Positions 34,773 to 44,947 of a stretch of 63,334 bases of DNA are shown piece after piece. A program made the position numbers and the translations under genes. Source of the stretch: Dissulfuribacter thermophilus. GTDB lineage: Bacteria > Desulfobacterota > Dissulfuribacteria > Dissulfuribacterales > Dissulfuribacteraceae. The stretch covers positions 150,001 to 213,334 of the forward strand of contig NZ_MAGO01000004.1 of the NCBI RefSeq assembly GCF_001687335.1, in the 5' to 3' direction. The notes beneath the pieces are model-generated. The model saw only the letters and a list, made by a program, of their open reading frames with translations, ran no database searches and was not told where the DNA came from. Each line of letters begins with the position of its first letter. The stretch's first letter is position 1.

Positions 34773-35891
34773 CTACTTTCTGTGGAAAAAATATTTCCGC
34801 GACCCGACCCCCAAAAGGATGCCCATCCCCATCAAAGTCACTATTACAGAAGAGCCACCATAACTGAAAAGAGGAAGTGGTACCCCCACGACTGGCATGA
34901 GTCCGATAACCATATTTATATTCACTACTGCCTGCCAGAAAAACATGGCAGTTACTCCCACAGCCAAAAAAGATCCAAGGCGTTCATTTGATTCAAATGC
35001 AATCTTGAGGCCCCGATATACTACAATGGCATAAAGCAATACCAAAAAGAGTGCCCCAGCAAATCCCCACTCTTCACCCCAAAGACTAAAAGCAAAGTCC
35101 GTATGGACCTCAGGCAAAAAACTTAAATGGGCCTGTGTGCCTTTCATAAAACCCTTTCCCCACAAGCCACCTGAGCCAATAGCTACCTTTGACTGGATGA
35201 TGTGATAGCCTGAGCCGAATGGGTCATTTTCAGGGTCAAGGAAGGTCATTATTCTCCTTTTTTGATAGGGCTTGAGATACTTCCAGACCAAGGGAAGTGC
35301 TGAAGCAATGACAACAAATATGGTGACGAACGTAGACCATCTGATTTTGGCAACCAAAACCATGGTCCCAAGGACCATGAGTATCATAACCGCTGTGCCT
35401 AGATCCGGTTGTTTTAATATAAGCAAACATGGAATCGCTGCAAAAAAGGCAGGCTTAATTAAATCCTTGAATCCATATATTGGCTTGTCATTTTCATAAA
35501 AGTACTTTGAAAAGACAATAACCATTATAATTTTGGCGAATTCAGATGGTTGCAAGTTAAAAAAACCCAGATCAAGCCAACGTTGAGAACCTCCAGCAGA
35601 TCTCCCAACAAGGAGCACCAACATCAATAGGCCAGTAATAGACCAAAATTGAATATCTGCATAAAGGGCTATTGTTCTATAATCCACAAGACATATCATC
35701 AGCATTAAAAGTGTGCCCAATACGCACCAGATGATTTGTTTGAGATAAAATGGGCTATGGGCTACTACACTGGCGCTGTAAAGATTAAGAATGCCAAGAC
35801 CCATTATTAAAAAGAGAGCCCCCAACAGCACCCAATCAATGGATTTAATAATGCCAAATCTATTCAACATTGAATTCTGTCTTTCGATCAA
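34773..35891 (-). CDS. rodA: Rod-shape SEDS glycosyltransferase RodA (MrdB)
   Basis: Polymerises lipid II in the elongasome with PBP2. It is 372 aa with about ten membrane segments and SEDS motifs WLDLGFFNLQPSEFAKI near residue 108, LKQPDLGTAVMI near 160 and IIQSKVAIGSGGLWGKGF near 230. The C-terminus has GVPLPLFSYGGSSVI. The likely start is TTG 35891, 1 bp after the mrdA stop, or ATG 35870. It is last in the mreBCD-mrdA-rodA operon. Confidence 0.96.
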   Translation of the reverse strand: MIERQNSMLNRFGIIKSIDWVLLGALFLIMGLGILNLYSASVVAHSPFYLKQIIWCVLGTLLMLMICLVDYRTIALYADIQFWSITGLLMLVLLVGRSAGGSQRWLDLGFFNLQPSEFAKIIMVIVFSKYFYENDKPIYGFKDLIKPAFFAAIPCLLILKQPDLGTAVMILMVLGTMVLVAKIRWSTFVTIFVVIASALPLVWKYLKPYQKRRIMTFLDPENDPFGSGYHIIQSKVAIGSGGLWGKGFMKGTQAHLSFLPEVHTDFAFSLWGEEWGFAGALFLVLLYAIVVYRGLKIAFESNERLGSFLAVGVTAMFFWQAVVNINMVIGLMPVVGVPLPLFSYGGSSVIVTLMGMGILLGVGSRKYFFHRK

Positions 35892-35892
35892 A

Positions 35893-37794
35893 TCAGAGTG
35901 TCCTCCCAGGAAGAAGCATAGGATGCGGGGAACGGCTATTTAACCACGCCTCAATTACCTTTCGGGCTATAGGGGCAGCTACAGATCCACCATGGCCTCC
36001 ATGTTCCACAATTACAGCCACTGCTATACCAGGGTCTTCACTTGGGGCAAATGCCACAAACCAAGCATGATCTCGATATTCCCAAGGTAGCTTCTCACTC
36101 TTTATTCTTTTCTTCTGTTTTATTATCTGAGCAGTACCAGTCTTACCACCAACATTGACCCCTTCTATCCTACAGGCACGACCAGTACCTTTTTTATCTT
36201 CAACTACCCCTACTAGGGCCTTCTTTACTGTAGAGAAATACTTCTTTCGGATTGGTAGCCTTGCCTTTATTATGGGGTTAAACTTTTGCTTTACTTTCCC
36301 CCTTTGAGTTCTAATCTCCTCTAAATAGGTTGGTTGGAAAAGAGTCCCACCATTGGCTACAGCAGCAATTAAATTGGCTGCCTGAAGCGGTGTTACTGTC
36401 AAGAATCCCTGTCCAATACTTACATTTAATGTCTCACCCTTTTGCCATGGCTCTTTGAAGACCCTCTCCTTCCACTCCCGGGTAGGCACAAGCCCTGCCT
36501 TCTCTCCTGGCAAATTTATCCCCGTCTGCTCTCCTAACCCGAAGAGCCTTGCATAGTGTGAAATCTTATCTATACCCATTTTAAGGCTAACCTGATAGAA
36601 ATACACGTCACAGGATTCCACAATAGCCTTGTACAGATTGGTCTCTCCATGCCCCCTCCAGTCCCAACACCTGAATAGCCTTCTACCTAGTCTGAAATAG
36701 CCATTGCATCGATATGTGGTCCTGGGCGTAACCAGCCCCTCCTGTAATGCCCCTAAGGCCACTACTATCTTAAATATAGAACCAGGAGGATATGCCCCTT
36801 GAATAGCTTTATTCAGTAGAGGACGCGTAATCTTGTCGTTTAACTTCTTCCACTCTTCAGTTGAGAGCGATTTGATAAAAAGCCCGGGATCAAATCCAGG
36901 TGTACTTACAAGACACAAAACACGCCCTGTCTTTGGTTCCAGAGCGACAACTGCACCTATTTCATCACCCAGGGCCTTCAATGCCGCCTTTTGAAGGGTG
37001 GAATCAATTGTAAGGTAGAGCTCATCACCTGGTCTTGGAGGGACTGTATCGAGCACCCTGACAAGCCTTCCCTTGGCATCGATCTCCACGCGCTTTACAC
37101 CTGGGGTCCCTCTCAAGGCCTCCTCATACACGAATTCCACACCACTTTTACCCACGAAGTCCCCTGGACGGGCAAAGGGAAATCTCCCGTTTTTCAAGTC
37201 ATCAAGGCTCACCTCATCTATATATCCGATAAGGTGTGGAGCAATGTGGCCTTGAGGATATCGCCTCTTAGGTACGATCGTGACATCCAGTCCTGGAAGG
37301 CGATGGAGTTTTGCCTCTATCCTTGAGAGGAGATCCCAATCGATGTCTCTTAAAAGTACTACAGGCATGTACCTGGGGAGTCCCTTTTTATTGGCTTCAA
37401 GTACCTTTGCCTGTAGGACTGGAAGTTCTATCCCGGTAATATCAGACAATCTCGACAGGACCTCTATTTGCCTTTTGAATGGACCTTCTCTATAGAAGAC
37501 TAAATTGAACGCAGGTCTCACTGTAGCAAGGGGTCTCCCTGCATGATCTAGGATTGTACCCCGTAAAGGCTGGAGCTTAATGGATCGAAACCTATTGTTT
37601 TCGGCCTTTAGTTTATACTTTTCATATTCAATGACCTGCATCTTAAATAATCGAACGCCAATGAGGCTAAAGACCACCAGTGAAAAGAGGACCAGCGTTA
37701 AGAAAAACTTGGTCCGCTCTCTCTGACCTTTTTCATCAAACTTTTTTAGCTGAAGATACTCCTTTTTTCTCCGCAAGGATCGGAGTTCACTCAT
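35893..37794 (-). CDS. mrdA: Penicillin-binding protein 2 (elongation transpeptidase)
   Basis: Cross-links peptidoglycan in side-wall growth. About 633 aa from ATG 37794, which overlaps the mreD stop (ATGAGTGA). A single membrane anchor (FFLTLVLFSLVVFSLIGVRL) is followed by the PBP dimerisation domain (LRGTILDHAGRPLATVRPAF, LIGYIDEVS) and the transpeptidase domain with the catalytic Ser in GAYPPGSIFKIV, SXN in ESCDVYFYQ (S-C-D) and KTG in GGKTGTAQII. Operon position between mreD and rodA matches the standard elongasome cluster. Confidence 0.96.
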   Translation of the reverse strand: MSELRSLRRKKEYLQLKKFDEKGQRERTKFFLTLVLFSLVVFSLIGVRLFKMQVIEYEKYKLKAENNRFRSIKLQPLRGTILDHAGRPLATVRPAFNLVFYREGPFKRQIEVLSRLSDITGIELPVLQAKVLEANKKGLPRYMPVVLLRDIDWDLLSRIEAKLHRLPGLDVTIVPKRRYPQGHIAPHLIGYIDEVSLDDLKNGRFPFARPGDFVGKSGVEFVYEEALRGTPGVKRVEIDAKGRLVRVLDTVPPRPGDELYLTIDSTLQKAALKALGDEIGAVVALEPKTGRVLCLVSTPGFDPGLFIKSLSTEEWKKLNDKITRPLLNKAIQGAYPPGSIFKIVVALGALQEGLVTPRTTYRCNGYFRLGRRLFRCWDWRGHGETNLYKAIVESCDVYFYQVSLKMGIDKISHYARLFGLGEQTGINLPGEKAGLVPTREWKERVFKEPWQKGETLNVSIGQGFLTVTPLQAANLIAAVANGGTLFQPTYLEEIRTQRGKVKQKFNPIIKARLPIRKKYFSTVKKALVGVVEDKKGTGRACRIEGVNVGGKTGTAQIIKQKKRIKSEKLPWEYRDHAWFVAFAPSEDPGIAVAVIVEHGGHGGSVAAPIARKVIEAWLNSRSPHPMLLPGRTL

Positions 37795-38269
37795 TTTTCT
37801 CTGACTCCAACAGAGGAAGGACACTGGAAAACATCGGAAAGAGAATTATAGATAAAAGACCGTCTAAAATCGCCTGGATGGCACCCCAAGGCCAAACGGT
37901 CTCTATATAACCCGTAAAGGTCCTGATAGTTGCCTGAAATACGAATGAGGCAAGGATGACCAAAAGGGCCCTCTGCCACCAAAGCTCAGTCCTGGTATTG
38001 GAGGCGATATATCTTACGAAAAAATAGACTCCAGGGATCAGGAACAAATACGTACCCACTGCAACACCTGACATCAAATCAAAAAATAATCCCAAAAATA
38101 ACACAATGATTCCACCCCATAAATCAGACACTGTTACCGCATACCAACAAAGCGATGGAATTAGAAAATCTATACGAACGAGACCAAATTGTAACAAATT
38201 GGACCACGCACTCACCACAAGGGCGTTAACAATTAAAAAACACAGGAAAAAAACGTGGACTTTCGCCAT
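37787..38269 (-). CDS. mreD: Rod shape-determining membrane protein MreD
   Basis: Small inner-membrane elongasome component. The 160-residue protein has about five hydrophobic segments (VFFLCFLIVNALVVSAW, GGIIVLFLGLFFDLMSG, YLFLIPGVYFFVRYIA) and the characteristic GLFFDLMSGVAVGTYLFLI stretch. Its ATG overlaps the end of mreC, and its stop overlaps mrdA. Confidence 0.9.
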   Translation of the reverse strand: MAKVHVFFLCFLIVNALVVSAWSNLLQFGLVRIDFLIPSLCWYAVTVSDLWGGIIVLFLGLFFDLMSGVAVGTYLFLIPGVYFFVRYIASNTRTELWWQRALLVILASFVFQATIRTFTGYIETVWPWGAIQAILDGLLSIILFPMFSSVLPLLESEKNE

Positions 38270-39108
38270 TATTCTCCTAAAATAGCCTTCTTTCTCTTGA
38301 GAATCAAAAGCTCTTCTAGACGTCCAAGATCACTTGTGGGGTTCACCTCTATCAACTGAAACAGATCGTCGTGTTCAGTGTCTTTGTCCACTTTGGTCAC
38401 TGTTCCAAGGAGTAACCCTTTTGGGAAATAGCCGCCAATGCCGGATGTGATCACCTTATCTCCTACTATGACGTCAGCCCCCTTTTCTACATAAGAAAGC
38501 TGACAGCGTCCCTCACCCAGCCCTTCAAGAATCCCTCGAACTCTTGTCCTTTGTATAAGTGCAGGGATCCGGCTATTCCTATCAGATATAAGCATTACTC
38601 GACTGTAATGAAGGGACGAATTTAGAACTCGTCCAGCCACACCACCCCCTGACAGGACTACAGCATCAGGAAATACTCCGTCATTGACCCCTCGATTAAC
38701 AGTTACAATAGAGATCCATGGAGTCAAATCATAACCGACCACCTGACACACTAAAAAGTCATCCTGAATGGAATTCTTCATTCTGAGTAATGATTTTAGC
38801 CTTACATTTTCTAAAGAAGCCTCTCTGTACATGTTCAACTGCCGTCTCAGCTCTGCTATCTCTATCCTTAGCTTTCTATTCTCTGTCCGTAGCCGATTAA
38901 AGGAAGACAAGTCCCGAAAGAGTTCATGGAGATAGGTTGAGGGGCCATTTAGACGCTCTTTTACAGGCCCCGTTGGTTCCAAAACAAGATTAGAAATAAG
39001 GGTATAGAAATCGTGGTTCATCCGGGCCAGGATGACAAAGATGCCTATGAGAACAATAGCACCAATTACGAATTTAAATTGTCTTAAAGACCTCTTTTTT
39101 TCAGTCAA
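38269..39108 (-). CDS. mreC: Rod shape-determining protein MreC
   Basis: Periplasmic scaffold linking MreB to PBP2/RodA. It is 279 aa, with an N-terminal membrane anchor (FVIGAIVLIGIFVILA), a coiled coil (FNRLRTENRKLRIEIAELRR near residue 70) and a beta-rich MreC core (VVGYDLTPWISIVTVNRG, GVAGRVLNSSLHYSRVMLIS, DKVITSGIGGYFPKGLLLG). Stop and mreD start overlap. mreB is 27 bp upstream. Confidence 0.94.
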   Translation of the reverse strand: MTEKKRSLRQFKFVIGAIVLIGIFVILARMNHDFYTLISNLVLEPTGPVKERLNGPSTYLHELFRDLSSFNRLRTENRKLRIEIAELRRQLNMYREASLENVRLKSLLRMKNSIQDDFLVCQVVGYDLTPWISIVTVNRGVNDGVFPDAVVLSGGGVAGRVLNSSLHYSRVMLISDRNSRIPALIQRTRVRGILEGLGEGRCQLSYVEKGADVIVGDKVITSGIGGYFPKGLLLGTVTKVDKDTEHDDLFQLIEVNPTSDLGRLEELLILKRKKAILGE

Positions 39109-39135
39109 AGGGCAAAACCCAAAGGCAAAGTGGGA

Positions 39136-40529
<1,394 letters not shown>

Positions 40530-40591
40530 AGCCTCATCCCTATCGCCATTCAACTAATAAGCCACAACCATAACGACTGGATTGAATCTCG

Positions 40592-41212
40592 CTATCCCAA
40601 TTTAACCAATTCTAAGGCTTTTTTTAAGGCCTTTATGTGCACATCTCCTGCATAGTGCAGTTGGCTCTTTTGGCTGATGGGATCAAAATTTGAAGGATCT
40701 GCCACACATTCATATTGAATGATCCTTCCAAATGTGCTCAGTGCCTCATCAGGATCAAGTCCCACTAAGGACTTCGCCTTTTCCCATGTTATTCCACAAG
40801 GAGCACCCCTCAATACCTCCACATCCACTATCCTGTTTTGCTCCACCCTGACCTTTAACTTTGGGACCCCAAATAATCTTCCATATTGCCCTAGCGAGGA
40901 ATACTCTCCGAGCCCACAGCATGTAAAGGGTGTTATTGCCCCCTTTACCTTTTGCCCAGAGGCCACTACTGGGATCCCCTTCTCAGTATAAAGGTCTACT
41001 ATGTATTGGGATATATCAGGGTGTTTTACGAAGTTAAGACAAAGATCTACTGAAAAGTCCCCTTGCACAAGATCTTCAGGCTCTTCCACAAACTCAGGGA
41101 AAGGGCCTCCCACATCTATAACATCAATTATCTGAATGCCCTTACCATAGGTCTCAATACCCTGTATCTTTCGTCTACCAGAACCACGTTCTTCAAACAC
41201 TATAACCTTCAT
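40592..41212 (-). CDS. DUF166 family protein
   Basis: About 206 aa from ATG 41212, chosen for AAGGGA 8 bases before it. It has DFSVDLCLNFVKHPDISQYIV, the Cys-rich ITPFTCCGLGEYSSLGQYG and LRGAPCGITWEKAKSLVG, all with conserved-looking cysteines. DUF166 (PF02593) is mainly found in methanogens and sulfate reducers. Its function is unknown; the old label as thymidylate synthase-like is not supported here. It overlaps or abuts the alcohol dehydrogenase gene (29 bp) on the same strand. Confidence 0.8.
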   Translation of the reverse strand: MKVIVFEERGSGRRKIQGIETYGKGIQIIDVIDVGGPFPEFVEEPEDLVQGDFSVDLCLNFVKHPDISQYIVDLYTEKGIPVVASGQKVKGAITPFTCCGLGEYSSLGQYGRLFGVPKLKVRVEQNRIVDVEVLRGAPCGITWEKAKSLVGLDPDEALSTFGRIIQYECVADPSNFDPISQKSQLHYAGDVHIKALKKALELVKLG

Positions 41213-41241
41213 AAAAAAAATCCCTTCGGAATTTAATTTTT

Positions 41242-42414
41242 TCAAAGGGCGAAACTCAACACCTCCCTGATTGTATCCCTATCATAGACTTTTTCCATAC
41301 CCCAAATCTTCGACTGAACCAGAGCATTTTCTGCAATTGCGTCAATGGCATCTTCTCCAATATTTAAATCACCAAGGCAAATGGGTACATCTATGGATTT
41401 CAACCATGCGGAAAATGCCTCTATCCCCATCTCAATAGTTGCCATGCTGTCTGCCTGCTCTTCCACCCCCATTACATTGGTGGAGAATTTGATCAATCTC
41501 TCTGGCCTCTTTTGGGAAAAGTACCTCATCCACCCTGGCAAGAGTGCTGCCAAGCCTGCCCCATGAGGCACGTTATATATGGCACTTACGGCGTGTTCGA
41601 TGAGATGTACAGGGAAATGATGATCGCCTACACCTGCCTTTGTAAGACCATTTAAAGCAAGGGTCGCTCCCCACATCATTGCCCCCCTATGTTCATAGGA
41701 AGTAGGATCAGAAATACAGCCCTCAGTCGCTTCCATGATTGTCCTCATTAACCCTTCTGCCAAGGCATCCTGAACAGGAGTGAAAGGGGCAGGGCCATTA
41801 AAATAGGGTTCCATGAGATGACACACTGCATCCACACCGCCGTAGGCCGTGTAATCCTTTGACACAGAATATGTGAGTTCAGGATCCAATATGGATACCT
41901 TTGGATAGAGCAATATAGAAGCGGTGGCGAGCTTATGCCCGGATTGTTCGTCGGTAATAACCATGTAACCATTCATCTCAGAACCTGAAGCCGCTAGAGT
42001 CGGAATTGTAAAGACAGGCAGCGCACTTTTTATTTCGGCCTTTCCAAGAAAGGCGTCCCAGATGTCTCGATCATCCATTACAGCCCCAGCGGCTATGGCC
42101 TTGGCACTGTCCATTACGCTTCCCCCACCTAGGGCAAGAACTCCATCAAGTTTTTTTTCTCTCGCTATTTTTATCCCTTCTCTAACCTTTGAGAGCAGTG
42201 GATTCGACTTAACGCCTTCAAGTATTTCAAAACGGACACCAGAGCTCTCTAAAGAATCTTTTACCTTTTGAAATGCCCCTGTGTGCCTTGCACTACCGGA
42301 GCCCATGACCAAAAGGACTGTTTCCACAGTCCCTTTGAGCACATCCCCTATTTTTGTCACTTCTCCTCCACCAAATATTATCTTGGTTGGATTGTAAAAT
42401 TCAAACTTTTCCAT
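41242..42414 (-). CDS. Iron-containing alcohol dehydrogenase
   Basis: Group III NAD(P)-linked dehydrogenase or reductase, about 390 aa. ATG 42414 is chosen because AGGAGG lies 7 bases upstream and it starts EKFEFYNPTKIIFGGGEV. The nucleotide site is in GVLALGGGSVMDSAKAIAAG near residue 92. Iron ligands are in GVDAVCHLMEP (Asp/His), GVGDHHFPVHLIEHAVSA and NVPHGAGLAALLPG. Resembles YqhD/BDH-like enzymes; the substrate is not predictable. It is followed by DUF166. Confidence 0.93.
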   Translation of the reverse strand: MEKFEFYNPTKIIFGGGEVTKIGDVLKGTVETVLLVMGSGSARHTGAFQKVKDSLESSGVRFEILEGVKSNPLLSKVREGIKIAREKKLDGVLALGGGSVMDSAKAIAAGAVMDDRDIWDAFLGKAEIKSALPVFTIPTLAASGSEMNGYMVITDEQSGHKLATASILLYPKVSILDPELTYSVSKDYTAYGGVDAVCHLMEPYFNGPAPFTPVQDALAEGLMRTIMEATEGCISDPTSYEHRGAMMWGATLALNGLTKAGVGDHHFPVHLIEHAVSAIYNVPHGAGLAALLPGWMRYFSQKRPERLIKFSTNVMGVEEQADSMATIEMGIEAFSAWLKSIDVPICLGDLNIGEDAIDAIAENALVQSKIWGMEKVYDRDTIREVLSFAL

Positions 42415-42508
42415 TTTAGGCCTCCTTTTAGGTTCAAAGTTCAAGGTTCCTTCAACTCAAAACTCAAAACTCAAAACTTCTGAACTACTCAACACTTTAA
42501 AATAGCCT

Positions 42509-43207
42509 TTATTTCCCCAACTTCTCCAGATAGGTAATTATTGCCTTGGCTGACTCTGGAATGACTGATACACGACCTTCCAATATTTCCCTTGGCGTAT
42601 AAGGCTTCTTCCAAAAGGCCTCATCTGCATTGTAGTCATGGGCAATATATGTTCCTTCCAGTGAAATACCTGCAAAAAAGCCCTTACTCCTTGAATAAGA
42701 GTATATTTCCGACCTTAAGGTGATATCAGTGGATGCCTCTAACTCTCTCCCAACTGGGCCGGCTGATACTCCAACTTCACCGCCGAGAGTAAAGTTTCCT
42801 CTAAAGAAGGGGCGAAGTCCCCTATCATTCATCACGACCAATATTAGATCTGTGGATTTTACCCCTATCTGCCATCCAAAGCTCCCGCCACCAATCGTAA
42901 GAAATACCGGGCCAAACCACTTATTACTTTTGGGATCTCTGGCAAAAATAACACCTCTTCCAAAGCTCCCGCCAATAATAAAGCTACCTTTGTATACAGA
43001 TGGAAAAATTGCTATTGCCCTACATCTTTTAAAGAGCTCTTTTGGAATAGTCCTTTCCGGTATAGCTTGGGCTTCTTTGAGCACAGCAAGGGCATTTTGC
43101 AACCGTTGTTGTTCACCCCCTGCCAATACCATTTCAGTAGATAAAAAAAACATTGAAAAAAACACAATTAGACCCATTTTGATTGTCTTTGAAAATCCCA
43201 TCATCAT
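42509..43207 (-). CDS. Exported SYLF-domain (YSC84-like) lipid-binding protein
   Basis: The 232-residue protein has a signal peptide (MGLIVFFSMFFLSTEMVLAG) and then the SYLF domain: IAIFPSVYKGSFIIGGSFGR, RDPKSNKWFGPVFLTIGGGS, FGWQIGVKSTDLILVVMNDR and GKNFTLGGEVGVSAGP-like GNFTLGGEVGVSAGPVGRE. The family binds phosphoinositides in eukaryotes; the bacterial role is unclear. AGGAGG lies 10 bases before the first of three successive ATG codons. It stands alone, 94 bp upstream of the alcohol dehydrogenase start. Confidence 0.9.
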   Translation of the reverse strand: MMMGFSKTIKMGLIVFFSMFFLSTEMVLAGGEQQRLQNALAVLKEAQAIPERTIPKELFKRCRAIAIFPSVYKGSFIIGGSFGRGVIFARDPKSNKWFGPVFLTIGGGSFGWQIGVKSTDLILVVMNDRGLRPFFRGNFTLGGEVGVSAGPVGRELEASTDITLRSEIYSYSRSKGFFAGISLEGTYIAHDYNADEAFWKKPYTPREILEGRVSVIPESAKAIITYLEKLGK

Positions 43208-43361
43208 GACGTATAGTCCTCCTTTGATACTTTCTCCTAAATCCCATAAATTCTAATATAGTGAATGGAAGAAAAAACATATTTTTCAATTCATATTGAC
43301 AGGTTACAACTCTTTAACTCAGTATTAGAGGAACATTATTGTGAAAAATGTGCTCACGCCA

Positions 43362-43488
43362 GCTTAGGGATTAACAATTTCGCCCAATCTGCAGGGTTGT
43401 CAGTGGCTTGACATACCAAAGTACGCCTTTTTCCATCCACCTTAATCCAATGGCCCTCTTGCCTATTTTAAGGATTTAGGGATTAGGT
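43362..43488 (+). repeat. Decayed copy of the dispersed inverted-repeat element
   Basis: GACATACCAAAGTACGCCTT (about 43410-43429) matches GACGTACCAAAGTACGCCTT of the copy at 63298 with one difference. Preceding bases (GGGATTAACAATTTCGCCC) match GGGATTGGCGATTTTGCCC there with few changes. The end AGGATTTAGG corresponds to the terminal inverted repeat. The rest is diverged. Confidence 0.65.
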
Positions 43489-43535
43489 AATCTCTAGTCA
43501 TCATATCATAAAACCCTCTAAGATCTACTTTTCCC

Positions 43536-43564
43536 TTGACATTTTTCTACCATAACCTTATAAA
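43536..43564 (+). promoter_or_regulatory. Sigma-70 promoter of speD-speB
   Basis: TTGACA (43536-43541) and TATAAA (43559-43564) separated by exactly 17 bp, a near-perfect housekeeping promoter reading into speD with a leader of about 60 bases. Confidence 0.8.
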
Positions 43565-43591
43565 GTAGCGCCTCACCGTTAAATCTCTATA

Positions 43592-43631
43592 TCCCCTTTA
43601 GAAGTGGGATTAAAATTCATTTAAGGGGGGA
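43592..43631 (+). promoter_or_regulatory. Leader stem masking the speD ribosome binding site
   Basis: TCCCCTTTA (43592-43600) can pair with TAAGGGGGG (43622-43630), nine pairs including two wobbles. The right arm is the Shine-Dalgarno sequence itself, so translation may be limited by this stem. Regulation by polyamines is a guess only. Confidence 0.4.
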
Positions 43632-43636
43632 TGGCC

Positions 43637-44074
43637 ATGGACACAATCGAATACGGCTTTGGTCAGCACTTAATGTTGGACGGTTACGGCTGTGACAGGG
43701 AAAAACTTATGGATCTTAATGGTATCTACGATTTCTTAAGCAGATACCCAGATGAGATTAACATGACAAAGATAATGCCTCCTTACGTATTTAAATACTC
43801 AGGCAAAGTGCCAGAAGATTGGGGGATATCTGGTTTCGTTCTCATCGCAGAGAGTCATATCAGCATCCATACGTTCCCTGAAAAGCTATACTTGAGCCTT
43901 GACATCTTTTCCTGCAAGGCCTTTGACTCAGATGCAGCTATAGAGCACATTAAAAAGATCTTCGACATTAAAAAGGTAGAGATAAAGCTCCTCGACAGAG
44001 GACACGAATTCCCAAAAGTTATCAGGAAAGTACATCACTTCTTGAGAAACGAACGGGCCAATATGACTGTCTAA
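43637..44074 (+). CDS. speD: S-adenosylmethionine decarboxylase proenzyme
   Basis: Makes decarboxylated SAM for aminopropyl transfer in spermidine synthesis. About 145 aa. The self-cleavage site giving the pyruvoyl group is at Ser in AESHISIHTFPE; DIFSCKAF holds the conserved Cys. ATG 43637 is preferred over ATG 43631 since the GGGGGG ribosome binding site ends at 43630, giving a proper 6-base spacing. The agmatinase gene follows after 1 bp. A spermidine synthase gene is not in the window. Confidence 0.95.
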   Translation: MDTIEYGFGQHLMLDGYGCDREKLMDLNGIYDFLSRYPDEINMTKIMPPYVFKYSGKVPEDWGISGFVLIAESHISIHTFPEKLYLSLDIFSCKAFDSDAAIEHIKKIFDIKKVEIKLLDRGHEFPKVIRKVHHFLRNERANMTV

Positions 44075-44075
44075 G

Positions 44076-44945
44076 GTGCAGAACCAATTCCTCAACCTCA
44101 CACCTCCATATTCAAGCCGGGACCAAGCCAAATGGTTTTTGATCCCGGCACCTTTTGATGCATCTACGTGTTACAGACCTGGAGCACGTTTCGGGCCACA
44201 GGCCATCATTGAGGCCTCTACTCAAATGGAACTCCTGGACGAGGAATTGCTGTTTGAGCCCTACAAGATAGGTATACATACGACTCAGGCAATTGAACCT
44301 GTGCTAGACCCTGAAAAGATGGCTGAGTTGGTAAGAGAAGAGGTGTCAAAGGCCATTGACCAGGGGAAAATGGTATGTACCCTCGGGGGAGATCATTCAG
44401 TCAGCATTGGGGCAATAACTGCCTTTTTTAATGCCTTCGGACCGTTAAACATAATCCAGTTTGATGCCCATCTGGATCTAAGGGAAAGTTATCAGGGCTC
44501 TAGATTTAGCCATGCGTGTGTAATGAGAAGGGTCTGGGACCTAGGCAATCCCATTCAAGTTGGAATCAGATCATTTTCTGGAGAAGAGCTTACCTTTTTG
44601 AAAGAAACAGGGGCCAAGCCTATTTTTGCAAAGGATATATTTAGTGATCCGCAAGGTTCCATTGACTCAGTCATAAAAAGCCTGGACAAGAGCCTTCCCA
44701 CCTACATTACTATCGACCTTGATTGCCTCGACCCATCTGTTATGCCTGCAGTTGGTACGCCAGAACCAGGAGGCATGTTGTGGTATACCCTTCTCAACTT
44801 CCTGCAGACGATTATTTCTAATTCTAATATTGTTGGCTTTGATTGTGTTGAACTTTCTCCAGTACCGGGTATAAATTTCCCAGAATTTACAGCAGCTCGT
44901 CTCATTTATAAAGTCATCGGTTATTGTCAAAAGGACAAAATATAA
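44076..44945 (+). CDS. speB: Agmatinase (ureohydrolase family)
   Basis: Hydrolyses agmatine to putrescine and urea, feeding the same polyamine route as speD. The 289-residue protein has the binuclear Mn site motifs GGDHSVSIG near residue 105, FDAHLDLRE near 130 and TIDLDCLDPSVMPAVGTPEPGG-type segment (split as TIDLDCLDPS and GTPEPGG) near 212. The start is GTG 44076, 1 bp after the speD stop. Arginase or other ureohydrolase activity is possible, but the neighbour supports agmatinase. Confidence 0.93.
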   Translation: MQNQFLNLTPPYSSRDQAKWFLIPAPFDASTCYRPGARFGPQAIIEASTQMELLDEELLFEPYKIGIHTTQAIEPVLDPEKMAELVREEVSKAIDQGKMVCTLGGDHSVSIGAITAFFNAFGPLNIIQFDAHLDLRESYQGSRFSHACVMRRVWDLGNPIQVGIRSFSGEELTFLKETGAKPIFAKDIFSDPQGSIDSVIKSLDKSLPTYITIDLDCLDPSVMPAVGTPEPGGMLWYTLLNFLQTIISNSNIVGFDCVELSPVPGINFPEFTAARLIYKVIGYCQKDKI

Positions 44946-44947
44946 TT

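Larger units (their letters stand above)
43208..43630. other. Intergenic region: decayed repeat copy, speD promoter and leader
   Basis: About 420 bp without a supported gene. 43208-43300 is the 5' flank of the SYLF gene. 43362-43488 resembles the inverted-repeat element at 63110 (listed separately). 43536-43564 is a consensus sigma-70 promoter. The transcript leader ends in a stem masking the speD ribosome binding site. Confidence 0.6.

Noticed and set aside
42450-42476. Short tandem repeat of AACTCAAA upstream of the alcohol dehydrogenase gene
   Set aside because: About three imperfect units only; too short to call a VNTR or an iteron.
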